Shown: one piece after another, positions 19,601 to 29,400 of the stretch
Numbering within the stretch: position 1 is the first letter of the stretch
How the letters are laid out: each line of letters starts with the position of its first letter
Source of the DNA: Bacteroidales bacterium
Lineage (GTDB): Bacteria > Bacteroidota > Bacteroidia > Bacteroidales > JAADJA01
DNA: 64,000 bases
Assembly: GCA_020052415.1 (NCBI GenBank)
Contig: JAGVPB010000011.1
Coordinates: forward strand, 192,035-256,034
Reading direction: 5' to 3'
Position numbers and translations under genes: made by a program
The notes under the pieces: model-generated
Seen by the model: only the letters and a program-made list of their open reading frames with translations
Told to the model about the DNA's origin: nothing
The model's database searches: none

Positions 19601-21318
19601 CTTCTACCGAATCCGGTTATGATTACCTCCGGTTTTATATTGACGGTGTATTGCTGGGGCAATGGGCCGGTGAGGTTGCATGGTCAGAGGTGAGCTATCC
19701 GGTTACCGCCGGAACACGGACTTTCAAATGGACCTATTACAAAGACTATTCGGTTTCATCTGGATCAGATTGCGTTTGGGTGGATTATATTATTTTCCCG
19801 CCTTCGATCATCGTAGCATCGGATATTTCTATAAACCCGGTTTCCTATTCGAAAATAGTTATTCCGGGCGATAATATTGACGACAATTTGAATATTGTAA
19901 ATAACGGAACTTTATCCCTTGCATATAATGCCAGGATTGACATTGATACGATGGAAGTAACGGTTTATCCTTTAGCCATTAATTACTGGTCCGGTTCCTG
20001 TACATCCACAACAAAAACCCAGATCAGCGCTATAAAAGCGGTTTCACCCTCCGAAGTGGGCTGGATGAAGTTCGATGTCAGCGGCATCCCTGTCGGGTCA
20101 ACGATCATCTCTGTCGAGTTGAACGGATATATTTATGACAATTTAACTCCCTGGTGGAGTGTTACTCCAGTTACCGCCGATCCTGTGACTGCAACGCCAG
20201 CGGTGCTGTACCCTGATATCAATGCCGAAGCCAATTTGGGTTATTATCTCTACAGGAATGAAACTTCGAGTTACCCTGTCGGATGGATTTCGCATATACT
20301 TGGAGGAAACATTCACTCCAATCTTGCGGCAGCATTGTCTCAGGGATGGTTCGCACTTGGTGTTGTGGAACGCCATGCCGGCACAAACACTATCAAATTC
20401 AACGGATGCAATTCATCCAATAAACCTCATCTGGTTATCAGATATAGTGTTGATCCCGTTCCTAACTGGATAAATATTAATGGAGGAACATCCGTTGCAG
20501 GAAGTATCGAACCTGGAAATAACCAGAATTTCACTATCGGTTTTAACCCGGGCTCATATCCTGTAGGGACTTATTCCGACAACATTAAAATAATATCCAA
20601 TGATCCGGATGAGGCGACGATTATGATACCATGTACGATGATCCTTACCAACGGCATCAATGTCAGCCTGAAAGCGATGCTTGAAGGACCATTCAGCGGT
20701 ACAACAATGACTACAACGATCAATGGCATTCTTCCGACATCGCAACCTTATAACACCGCTCCCTGGAATTATTCGGGGACAGAATCGGTGACCACAATGC
20801 CGCCGAACGTGGTGGACTGGGTACTGGTCGAAATCAGGGATGCAACCACCGCCTCCAATGCCACTACAGCTACAAGAATAGCGCGACAGGCTGCGCTTCT
20901 GCTCAGCAACGGGAACATCGTTTCCACTAACGGAACTTCACCTCTTTTCATTACATCTTCGGTGTCGTATGGACTTTATGCCGTCATCCACCAGCGCAAC
21001 CACCTGTCCATTATGTCGGCTAATGCTATCGTACCTGCGGGTGTCACATTCACCTACGATTTCACGACTGCATCGGGTCAGGCCTATGGAACAAATTCGC
21101 AAAAACAGTTGAGTACGAATATCTGGGGATTATTCGCTGGTGATGTCAATGCCAATGGAACGGTCGGAACCGAGGATATGATCCCGGCCTGGCAAAGTAA
21201 TGCGGGTAAAACAGGGTACTATCCCGCTGACCTGAATCTCGACAAGGAGGTGAACAACCGCGACAAAGATAGCTTCTGGTTCCTGAATTTTGGCAAGGAT
21301 ACAAATGTGCCTCAATAG
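16666..21318 (+). CDS. Gingipain-like (C25) protein 1, His-to-Glu active-site variant, dockerin-like C-terminus
   Basis: The 1550-residue product has a signal peptide ending ITMA, with mature start EWVSV. A C25-type propeptide spans ~20-235 and the gingipain-fold domain ~242-585 (CIMPDEYVTSFQTYADWKR to CVLGDPSVHIWK). Alignment by eye to RgpB puts NYRGEGW on NYTGHGS and VTSIGCGVAMF on IFDVACVNGDF. The nucleophile is present as Cys483, but the catalytic His position is Glu448. After the peptidase come an Ig-like domain, CARDB-like domains with DPxGNNNGRLDPGE calcium-type loops, a jelly roll (~914-1045) and a DNRLRE-like domain (~1097-1260). The dockerin-like C-terminal module (~1331-1550) ends TNVPQ. 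The tail is shared with the M14 gene upstream. It is a secreted endopeptidase-family protein; activity is uncertain because of the Glu. Confidence 0.9.
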   Translation: MVKKFFPLIFIALLIPFITMAEWVSVNNNISEKKPPQITLVSDDNNSTVLKINISGFELKDIEADGKSYQMIDLLSESYTAIPGYPELPYIAKVLAIPDQAGYSVEILESGEIQSFYDINLSPARTSWLEGSPESLYSENADAYSTMDAFPGEFVQLEAPSVFRDFRITRVSVFPLRYIAAKKEIQIVSSLTIRINYGSGELINPKTGDKKPIAPSFGKLYQELIFNYQSVLNKSYGGKETGHELMLCIMPDEYVTSFQTYADWKRESGIDIHVTKFTDIGANATDPVIIKNHITDAYHNWDVPPTYVLLVGDDGIFPKQNVSLDGWTFPNEDYFVEIDGDDFFPELMIGRFTNESDYGLQIMINKFIKYEKTPYTTATDWFKKGICCSNDAYSSQIETKRYTANIMLQDGGFTSVDTMMSDSPCTYDVADVVAAINSGRSWLNYRGEGWSSGWWATCTPMTTSNVTSLANGQKFTFVTSIGCGVAMFNASGGNCFGEEWLEIGTLASPKGAVAFIGPTSNTHTAYNNNIDRGIYKGMFQESMETPGQALLRGKLEMFNVFGVSDPYVNYHYKIYCVLGDPSVHIWKDIPKAVTVTYPPSIPFGNNLVEFTVTHTATGLPVANALVCVSGADIFATATTDATGKAYLDLFYEVQEALKVTVRGGNVIPFTGILNVVQPTGPYVIRETYALNDITGGNGNGLVDYSESILLSLTVKNVGTLLASNVNVTLSTADPYITFTDNYHSYGNIAAGQSILATNAFAFTAANNLPDQHNAVVNVAATSGVTTWNSNFSVTGNAPILAMGTLIITDPLGNNNGRLDPGETATLTVPVNNSGHSLSPAATAVLSSTSPYLTINNGNSVVGQIAAGSSANAVFNITCSPTTPVGQSVDLAVNVASGNYGCSHTFYTSVGLVLEDWELGNFTRFPWTFSGNSNWAVVSAGQYEGIYTAISGAIEDNQTSEMIVTMEVTTPGTISFYRKTSTESGYDYLRFYIDGVLLGQWAGEVAWSEVSYPVTAGTRTFKWTYYKDYSVSSGSDCVWVDYIIFPPSIIVASDISINPVSYSKIVIPGDNIDDNLNIVNNGTLSLAYNARIDIDTMEVTVYPLAINYWSGSCTSTTKTQISAIKAVSPSEVGWMKFDVSGIPVGSTIISVELNGYIYDNLTPWWSVTPVTADPVTATPAVLYPDINAEANLGYYLYRNETSSYPVGWISHILGGNIHSNLAAALSQGWFALGVVERHAGTNTIKFNGCNSSNKPHLVIRYSVDPVPNWININGGTSVAGSIEPGNNQNFTIGFNPGSYPVGTYSDNIKIISNDPDEATIMIPCTMILTNGINVSLKAMLEGPFSGTTMTTTINGILPTSQPYNTAPWNYSGTESVTTMPPNVVDWVLVEIRDATTASNATTATRIARQAALLLSNGNIVSTNGTSPLFITSSVSYGLYAVIHQRNHLSIMSANAIVPAGVTFTYDFTTASGQAYGTNSQKQLSTNIWGLFAGDVNANGTVGTEDMIPAWQSNAGKTGYYPADLNLDKEVNNRDKDSFWFLNFGKDTNVPQ

Positions 21319-21403
21319 GTATAAATTATATAGAAACTTGATAGGTCTGGCCGCAGGCAGGAGAAGTTTCGTTTCAGTTATACCGCTGATAATCGTTCTT
21401 TTG

Positions 21404-21411
21404 TAATTTTG
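21404..21411 (+). promoter_or_regulatory. Candidate -7 box for C25 protein 2
   Basis: TAATTTTG matches TAnnTTTG, 64 bp before the ATG at 21476 in the 157-bp gap after C25 protein 1. No -33 partner at the expected spacing. Confidence 0.35.
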
Positions 21412-21475
21412 CATATTAGATTAGAAGTTATATGCTATTGATGAACTTGTGATAAACAAATAAAAATCAATTGTT

Positions 21476-24400
21476 ATGATTAAAAAATTTTCTGCCCTTT
21501 TATTCCTCGTATTAGCAGTTCCGCTTATTTCGAAAGCCGAATGGGTACCGATAAATAATAAAAGCGCTGCTAATGAACCTGCGAAGGTTACTCTTTTAAG
21601 TGATGATGATCGTAGCACTGTGCTTAAAATTGAAATTTCAGGATTCGATTTGAAAAATATTAATACGAAGGATAATATTTACCAGGTTGTTGATTTGCTG
21701 AGTGAATCATTTACCAACGAACCCGGCTATCCGGCAGTACCCTATATTGCAGAAGTGCTCGCTATCCCCGACATGGCAGGAGTTTCAATTGAAATCCTGG
21801 AAATGGGAGAAGTCTTTACTTTTAATAACATCCATTTGCCTCCGGCGAGGGAAAGCTGGCAGGAAGGCTCCGAAGAGACTCCCTTTACCGAAAATGAAGC
21901 CGCTTATACTTCCCTGGCAGCCTATCCTGCTTTTATTGCTCAAACCGATCCTCCGGCAATATTCCGCGATTTCAGGATTGCCCGCGTTTCAGTCTTCCCG
22001 GTTCGCTACATTCCGGCAAAAAAAGAATTGCTGGTAGTTTCTTCTATAACCGTCAGGGTCAATTATGGAAAGGGAGAAGTCGTTAATCCTAAAACGATTG
22101 CTAAAAAGCAAATAGTGCCCTCTTTCGGCAAATTATACAACTCGTTTATCTTTAATTATCAAAGTGTTCTGGATCAAAAGTACGACGGTAAAGAAAACGG
22201 ACATGAGTTAATGCTTGTCATCATGCCTGACGATTTTTACGCAAGCTTTCAGGATTATGCCGCATGGAAAAGGCAAAGCGGGATTGATATACACATTACA
22301 AAATTCAGCGACATTGGAGCAACATCAACAGATCCTGACATTATCAGAAATCATATTGCCGATGCATATTTAAATTGGGAAGTGACACCAACCTATGCTT
22401 TGCTTATTGGCGATGCCGGCGTTATTCCATACTATACAAGCAGTGGCTATGTAGATGAAAACCACTATGTTGAAATTGAAGGCAATGACTTTTTCCCTGA
22501 AATGTTTATCGGCAGATTTACGAACCAGAGCGATTATGGTTTGCTGACCATGGTACTTAAGTTCAGGATGTATGAACAGACGCCTTATACCGGGAATTCA
22601 GATTGGTTTAAAAAAGGGATTTGTTGCTCCAATGATGCCTATCCATCACAGATAGAAACCAAACGGTTTGCTGCTGCACGGATGCTGGAGGACGGAGGAT
22701 TCATTTCAGTGGATACAATGATGAGCGATCCGGGATGTACATACAGCAATGCCGATGTGGTAAATGCGATTAACGAAGGAAGAAGCCATTTGAATTACAG
22801 AGGCGAAGGCTGGACAACCGGTTGGTGGTCATCCTGTACACCGATGACAAATTCTGAAGTTCAGAGTCTGGCGAACGGCGAAAAATTTACATTCGTTACC
22901 AGTATCGGATGCGGTGTCGCTATGTTTGCTTCCGGCGAAAGCTTCGGCGAAACGTGGATCGAACTCGGATCACTCGTAAATCCAAGAGGAGCCTGTGCTT
23001 TTATCGGACCTGCCGGAAATACACATACAGCATATAATAACAACATAGATAGGGGAATTTATGTAGGGATGTTCCAGGAGGGGATGAATACTCCAGGACA
23101 GGGACTCGTCAGGGGAAAGCTTTATATGTACACTGTATTTGGGACCGATCCTTATGTTCAATACCACTACAAAATTTATTGTGTTCTTGGAGATCCAAGC
23201 ATTCATATCTGGAAAGATGTACCATTGAATATCAGCGTAGATTATCCTGCCTCCGTCGTTGTGGGAAGCGACCAGGTTGAATTTACAGTTACTCATACTG
23301 CTACGGGCCAGCTTGTAGAAAATGCGGTTGTTTGTGTATCCGGAAATGAAATTTTTGCAACCGGAATTACTGATGCAACAGGTACTGTCATACTTGACAT
23401 CCTGGCAGAATATCCGCAAACACTCACAGTTACAGTCACCGGAGGCAATGTATATCCCTTTCAGAGTATTCTGGAAGTTATACCGCCAACAGGGCCCTGG
23501 TGCATTCAGGATTATTACATACTTAATGATAATGCTGGTGGAAATGGTGACAGCCTCATGGATTATGGAGAGTCCATCCTTTTTTCACTTGCGATGGAAA
23601 ATATCGGCATTTCAGATGCAACGAATGTAAATGTCGTGCTCTCAACCGCTGACACCAATATTACATTTACCGATAACATTCATGTTTATGCAAGTATCCC
23701 TTCCGGACAATCGGTTTTCGCATCCGATGCATTTGCATTTACAGTTGCCGACGATCTTCCTGATGAACACATTGTTACCGTTAACGTTACGGCAACCAGT
23801 GGAGGCGATACCTGGAATAGTTATATTATCCTTGAAGGTCATGCACCTGTTCTGGGTATGGGTAACATTACCATATACGATCCCGATGGCAACAATAACG
23901 GTCTGCTCGATCCGGGGGAAACAGTTACCATCATTATGCCCGTCAGTAATTCAGGAAGCAGCCTCTCTCCTGAAGCAACAGCATATCTTGAAACGACAAG
24001 CCCTTTTATAACATTAAATACCAATTCAGATAACCTTGGCCCGCTCGATATCGGATCTCTTGTGAGCGCTGCATTCAGTATAACCGTCAGCCCGTCGGCT
24101 CCCACGGGAGAAACAATTGATCTTGATTTTGAAGTAATAGCCGGAAGCTATGATACTTCCAAAATGGTTATGACCTGTATCGGCATACTCGTCGAAGATT
24201 GGGAATCCGGTGATTTCAGCAAATTTCCCTGGGTTATGGGAGGCAATGCTGACTGGAACATTGTTACAGACAATCCTCAGGAAGGAATCTATTGCGCAAG
24301 ATCCGGAAATATTGATGACTCGCAGACAAGCTATTTAGAGGTAACCGTTAGTGTTACAGGCGATGGAAATTTAACGTTTTACAGGAAAGTATCCTCGGAA

Positions 24401-25858
24401 AACAATTATGATTACCTGAGGTTCTTTATTGATGGCGTCCAAATGGACCAATGGTCAGGAACTTTTGCCTGGGAACAGCTCAGTTATCCTGTTACTGCGG
24501 GCGATCATACTTTTAAATGGCAATACTCCAAGGACGGTAGTGTAAATTCCGGTGAAGATTGTGCATGGATTGATTATATCGTATTTCCTTTCCCTGTACC
24601 TCCGGTTATCTTCATACCTCCATACCAGACGACTTTCGAAGAGTCGGGAAACGCACCCGAAGGATGGATAAATGAAAATGATGATGACTTCGACTGGACG
24701 ATTATTACCGGGCCAACACCATCGCCGCACACTGGTCCTGAAGGTGATCATACCACAGGAACTGGTTATTATTTTTATACAGAAGCCACCTATAACAATC
24801 CCTACTTTGAAGCCGACCTGCTGACTCCTTATTTTGACCTGACTGAACTCACGGATGTGGAAGTGCATTTCTGGTATCACATGTGGGATGACAACTATGG
24901 TAATATGGGAACCCTGCACCTCGACGTCGGGATTAATGATGTATGGACAGAAGATGTAATGACGCCCATTTCCGGGAACCAGGGAGATCAATGGCTTGCA
25001 CAAGTCATAAACTTATCTGACTGGGAAGGTCAGGTTATCCGGATTAGATTCAGGGGGCTAACAGGTACCGATTGGGCAAGCGATATTTGTATAGACGATT
25101 TTTCAATCGTTGGAACGGATCCCTGCCCGCCCGGAGATATCACCTTTGCAAGCCAGGCTGAAATTGACAGTTACCCGAGCAATTACCCTGATTGTTTCGA
25201 GATAGACGGCGATGTAGAGATCAGTGGAAATGATATAACCAACCTGGATAGCTTATGGGTAATTACAACCATCCTGGGTAACCTTGAGATATCAGACAAT
25301 CCTAACCTTTCCGGATTATCAGGTTTGGACAGTTTAACTGCAATAAATGGTAACCTCATCATCAATAATAATGACCTCTTAATAAGTTTATCAAGCATTG
25401 ATAACATAGATACTGCTTCTATTGATGAATTGTATATTATTTCCAACGATTCTTTGTCGTATTGCAATATAGTCAATGTATGCAATTACCTGGCAAGTCC
25501 TTCTGCAATTTATCTGATCCAGGATAATGCCACGGGATGCAATACCTTTGATGAAGTATGGGAGGCATGTTTTACCTCTGTTGCAGATCCATTACCTGAC
25601 GGTGAAAGCGATTTGGTCATTATTCCAAACCCAATAGAATCAAGCACGTTAATCACATATACATTAACAAGTGATTCTCATATCACTTTAAAAATCATTG
25701 ACCTGAATGGAAGGGACAGGGTGACACTTTGTGATGAAAATCAATATAGGGGCAAGCAAAAGTTGGTTTTCAATACCGGCGGTTTACCGGCAGGAATTTA
25801 TTTCTGTGTTTTGCGAACCAGCGAAGGGGTGCAAAAGAAGAAAATGATAAAACTATAA
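21476..25858 (+). CDS. Gingipain-like (C25) protein 2, His-to-Glu variant, T9SS type A domain
   Basis: The 1460-residue paralogue of the preceding protein has a signal peptide (LISKA, mature EWVPI), a propeptide and a C25 fold at ~238-580. The putative active site is NYRGEGW with Glu444 at the His position and Cys479 (SIGCGVAMF). The tail differs from the other copies. After Ig-like and CARDB-like domains (~585-900) and a jelly roll (~905-1040) it has a MAM/choice-of-anchor-J-type domain (~1043-1215). Next is a receptor-L-like leucine repeat region (NLEISDNPNLSGLSGLDSL and similar, ~1218-1360). Last is a type A T9SS domain (VIIPNPIESSTLITY to KKKMIKL). It should be exported by T9SS and released or surface-attached. 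The gene is followed by a short repeat block and a KilA-N pseudogene. Confidence 0.9.
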   Translation: MIKKFSALLFLVLAVPLISKAEWVPINNKSAANEPAKVTLLSDDDRSTVLKIEISGFDLKNINTKDNIYQVVDLLSESFTNEPGYPAVPYIAEVLAIPDMAGVSIEILEMGEVFTFNNIHLPPARESWQEGSEETPFTENEAAYTSLAAYPAFIAQTDPPAIFRDFRIARVSVFPVRYIPAKKELLVVSSITVRVNYGKGEVVNPKTIAKKQIVPSFGKLYNSFIFNYQSVLDQKYDGKENGHELMLVIMPDDFYASFQDYAAWKRQSGIDIHITKFSDIGATSTDPDIIRNHIADAYLNWEVTPTYALLIGDAGVIPYYTSSGYVDENHYVEIEGNDFFPEMFIGRFTNQSDYGLLTMVLKFRMYEQTPYTGNSDWFKKGICCSNDAYPSQIETKRFAAARMLEDGGFISVDTMMSDPGCTYSNADVVNAINEGRSHLNYRGEGWTTGWWSSCTPMTNSEVQSLANGEKFTFVTSIGCGVAMFASGESFGETWIELGSLVNPRGACAFIGPAGNTHTAYNNNIDRGIYVGMFQEGMNTPGQGLVRGKLYMYTVFGTDPYVQYHYKIYCVLGDPSIHIWKDVPLNISVDYPASVVVGSDQVEFTVTHTATGQLVENAVVCVSGNEIFATGITDATGTVILDILAEYPQTLTVTVTGGNVYPFQSILEVIPPTGPWCIQDYYILNDNAGGNGDSLMDYGESILFSLAMENIGISDATNVNVVLSTADTNITFTDNIHVYASIPSGQSVFASDAFAFTVADDLPDEHIVTVNVTATSGGDTWNSYIILEGHAPVLGMGNITIYDPDGNNNGLLDPGETVTIIMPVSNSGSSLSPEATAYLETTSPFITLNTNSDNLGPLDIGSLVSAAFSITVSPSAPTGETIDLDFEVIAGSYDTSKMVMTCIGILVEDWESGDFSKFPWVMGGNADWNIVTDNPQEGIYCARSGNIDDSQTSYLEVTVSVTGDGNLTFYRKVSSENNYDYLRFFIDGVQMDQWSGTFAWEQLSYPVTAGDHTFKWQYSKDGSVNSGEDCAWIDYIVFPFPVPPVIFIPPYQTTFEESGNAPEGWINENDDDFDWTIITGPTPSPHTGPEGDHTTGTGYYFYTEATYNNPYFEADLLTPYFDLTELTDVEVHFWYHMWDDNYGNMGTLHLDVGINDVWTEDVMTPISGNQGDQWLAQVINLSDWEGQVIRIRFRGLTGTDWASDICIDDFSIVGTDPCPPGDITFASQAEIDSYPSNYPDCFEIDGDVEISGNDITNLDSLWVITTILGNLEISDNPNLSGLSGLDSLTAINGNLIINNNDLLISLSSIDNIDTASIDELYIISNDSLSYCNIVNVCNYLASPSAIYLIQDNATGCNTFDEVWEACFTSVADPLPDGESDLVIIPNPIESSTLITYTLTSDSHITLKIIDLNGRDRVTLCDENQYRGKQKLVFNTGGLPAGIYFCVLRTSEGVQKKKMIKL

Positions 25859-25894
25859 AAAGTTCGAAGTTCGATGTTCGGAGTTTGAAGTTTG
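25859..25894 (+). repeat. Short AGTTCGAAGTTCG word repeat directly after the stop codon
   Basis: The sequence immediately after the C25 protein 2 stop is made of four or five variants of a 7-9 bp word (AGTTCGAAGTTCGATGTTCG, then GAGTTTGAAGTTTG). It is a small relative of the blocks at 9361, 48590 and 50870, and like them starts at the 3' end of a gene. Confidence 0.6.
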
Positions 25895-25962
25895 CAGGAC
25901 TACATGCAGAGCGAACCTGTTTTATGAGTGAATTTTAGAATCAGCATTAAGCTAAATACTGA

Positions 25963-26180
25963 ATGTCAAAGAATAAAAAGATAATTGTTAAAGGAACCGA
26001 AATTACAATTATCAAAGAGGGTGATTAGGAATTCATATCACTTACTGATATGCTCAAAGCCAAAGACGGTGATTTTTTTATTTCCGATTGGCTTCGCAAC
26101 TTAAAATTTATCTCATTAAAGAATTACAGCACAAAGCCAGCGATTGGAACATCTCAATCAAATGGCAATTTCTCAAATGA
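25963..26180 (+). pseudogene. Remnant of a KilA-N domain gene
   Basis: From the ATG at 25963 the frame reads MSKNKKIIVKGTEITIIKEG, then an in-frame TAG at 26026, then EFISLTDMLKAKDGD and ISDWLRN. This is the N-terminus of KilA-N domain proteins, which usually continue with a DNA-binding helix. At ~26101 the sequence jumps to another frame that reads LKIYLIKELQHKASDW, the C-terminal helix of the same domain (normally ~70 residues further on), ending at a stop at 26178. So the copy has a nonsense codon, an internal deletion and a frameshift. KilA-N proteins are phage or mobile-element associated. It is the only mobile-type trace between the protease genes besides the toxin-antitoxin pair. The remaining ~300 bp to the next gene show nothing I can identify. 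Confidence 0.75.
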
Positions 26181-26498
26181 AATCGTTGTTAGGAAGCCCC
26201 TCTTTAAAAAAACTCAAGGTTGAATGAACAAAGAAATTCTGCTAGAACAATTCTGCCGATATAGGGAAATGCCTCAAAGTTACTGCTTCATTAATCTGGA
26301 AAGATGAAGCTGATTGAATTGAATTTTGAAATGCCCTTTTAAGTACCTTAAATTTATTCTCCAGTTCAATTTTATATCAACCCCGACAAACCATTCCATG
26401 AAAAATACGGTCTATGTGAACATAGCAGAATGCTACAGGTAATTTTATAAATTTGCCCTGTTTTACAATTCGTGTTTCATAACATAATATTGAGGAAA

Positions 26499-29400
26499 AT
26501 GAAAATATATTTATCATCCGTTTTTAAGTATGGTTACAGGTTAATTGTGGTTTTAACGGGACTGCTGATATTCACTCTCCGGCTCTCAGCCGGCACACAT
26601 ACATACACCGACGGTTGGAGTAAAGCCGGTTTTACAGTCCTATCGCAGAGCAGTAACGGAGTTCTGATCAATTATTCAGTTGGTGAATTTTCGCTTACGG
26701 ATGTAACGATCAACGGCGAGGTCTGCCAGAATCTTGAAATGCCGGGATCATGGCTTCCGGGGGATGAGGGCACACCAAAGTTGCCGGCTTCAGGTCGCTA
26801 TATCGCGCTTCCGCAAGGTGCGGAAGTAACATTCAGGATCGTTTCCTTCCGTACGGAAACTTTCAATGATGTGAATCTTATGCCTTCGTTCCGCATACCC
26901 AGATCGGATTATCAGGGGCCGCTGGAATACACCAAAGATGCAGGCATTTATTCAGCAGATGAATTCTTTCCCGAAAGACCGGTGAAACTGTTGGAGAATG
27001 GTATAATCAGGGGTGTGGATGTGGTAATGCTCGGCGTAACTCCATTCCTGTACAACCCGGTTACAAAAGAGCTTATCGTTTACCGCGACCTTATGATAGA
27101 AGTAACATTCGATGGCGGTAACGGCCATTTCGGCGACGACAGGCTTAGAAGCCGCTGGTGGGATCCGATGCTTTCGGACATGCTGCTGAATTATGCATCC
27201 CTTCCTAAAATGAACTACAACAAATCATATTACACCGATGAGACCGGCTGCGAATACCTGGTCATCATTCCCAACGAATCGGATTTCCAGCAGTGGGCTG
27301 ATTCAGTCAAGGATTTCAGGAATTTACAGGGTATTCTTACCAAGGTTGTCACTCTGCTGGAGATAGGCGGAAATACAGCCGCTCAAATTGAGGGCTACAT
27401 TGACAATGCATATAACACCTGGGACATACCCCCATCGGCATGCCTTCTACTCGGAGATTACGGAACCGACGCAAGTAACAGGATTATAGCCCCCTTGTGG
27501 AATAATTACTGTGTTTCGGATAACATTTATGGTGATGTGAATAATGACGACCTGCCGGATATAGTCATGGCAAGGATTACAGCCCAGGATGAAGTACATC
27601 TTCAAGTGATGGTTACCAAGTTCATCCACTATGAAAAATCACCCCCAACAGATCCGGATTTTTATTTACATCCCGTCACCTCGACCGGATGGGCGACGGA
27701 TGGCTGGTTCCAGCTTGGCGTAGAATTGCCCGGAGGATTTTGGCGTGAAGTACTTGGGAAACAACCGGTAAGGATCAACGAAATTGTAAGCGGGACACCG
27801 GGTACGATCTGGTCAACGGCAGACAATACTGGAACAATTGTGAACTATTTTGGCCCCGACGGACTGGGCTATATTCCTGAATTCCCTTCAGATCTTGGTG
27901 GCTGGACAAACGGCACACCGGATGCGATCACAACTGCCGTTAACAACGGTACATTCATGATCCAGCAATGCGATCACGGGACAGAATCGGGATGGTTAAC
28001 CCCTGAATACTCCATCCTGAATATAAACAGCCTGTTGAATACTGACCTGACATTTGTCTGGTCAATTGATGACCTGACCGGCAAATTCAATTACAGCAGT
28101 GAAGTTTTTGCAGAGAAATTTCACCGTTATACCCACAAGGATGAAAACTCAGGCTGTTTCGGGATAAACGCCGCTTCAGAAATCACTTATGAGTTTGTTA
28201 ATGAGGTTTACGTGTGGGGGGCTTACGACAACATGTGGCCCAATTTCATGCCGGAGTTCGGTTCAACACCCGAACCAAGGGGCATACTGCCGGCATTTGC
28301 ATGCACTGCCGGGAAATATTTCCTGCAGCAGTCTATGTGGTCATCGAACCAGACAGGAAAAACAGCAACCTTTCATCTGTTTCACCACCACGGTGATGCT
28401 TTTACCACGGTTTATTCCGAGGTGCCCCAAAACCTGACAATTTCCCACCCGCCTTACCTATACACAGATGAAACAACATTCGAAGTGACAGCGGATACGG
28501 ATGCGCTCATAGGATTGAGCGTCAATGGCGAGCTGATTGGAACGGCAACCGGAACGGGTAATCCTGTAGTCATTACTATTCCCGCACAGGCGCCACCCGA
28601 CGAGGTGCTGGTAACAGTTACAAAACAGAATTATTACCGGTACGAGGGTTATGTTGAAGTTCTTCCTGCAACCGGCCCTTATGTTGTACAGAATTCAGTT
28701 TCGCTTAATGATGGATCTGGAAACGGAAACGGAATAATGGAAACATCGGAATCAATACTTGCATCAATAACAGTTGAAAATGTTGGTGTCGAAGATGCCA
28801 CAAATGTAACTGTGACTATTGCCTCAGCAGATCCTTATATTACCTTAACCGACAATTCGGAAAGCTATGGAACCATTCCGGCAGGCTCTACAGCGGTTGT
28901 TACAGACGGTTTTGCCTGGGAAGTATCCGATAGTATTCCGGATATGCATAATGTTTTGTTTGACCTCACTGCAACAGACGGAATGATGACCTGGATGTCA
29001 GATTTCAGTATTACCGGTCATGCACCGCTGATTGAAACCGGCACTTTGCTGATTGATGATTATATAGGTAATTTCAACGGACGACTTGATCCTGGAGAAA
29101 CGGTTTATTTAATCATTCCAACATACAACAACGGTTCTTATAATGCCGCTAATACTATCGGTACCTTAAGTTGTTCAAGCGGATTCATAACTCTGATTAA
29201 CACAACTTATAATTTCAATGATATAGGTGCAGGGTTAATGGAAGAGGCTATGTTTAATGTCACGGTTGCCGCGAATGCTCCTGCCGGCGCTTATGTTGAA
29301 TTTTTATATGAAGTTACTTCCGGAGCTTATTACCACCAGGAATCCTATCCTACTATAATTAGTATGATAGTTGAAGACTGGGAAACGGGTGACATGAGCC

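Noticed and set aside
26224-26307. A 27-codon open frame (MNKEILLEQF...) after the KilA-N remnant
   Set aside because: Too short, no recognisable similarity and no promoter; it lies in decayed sequence.
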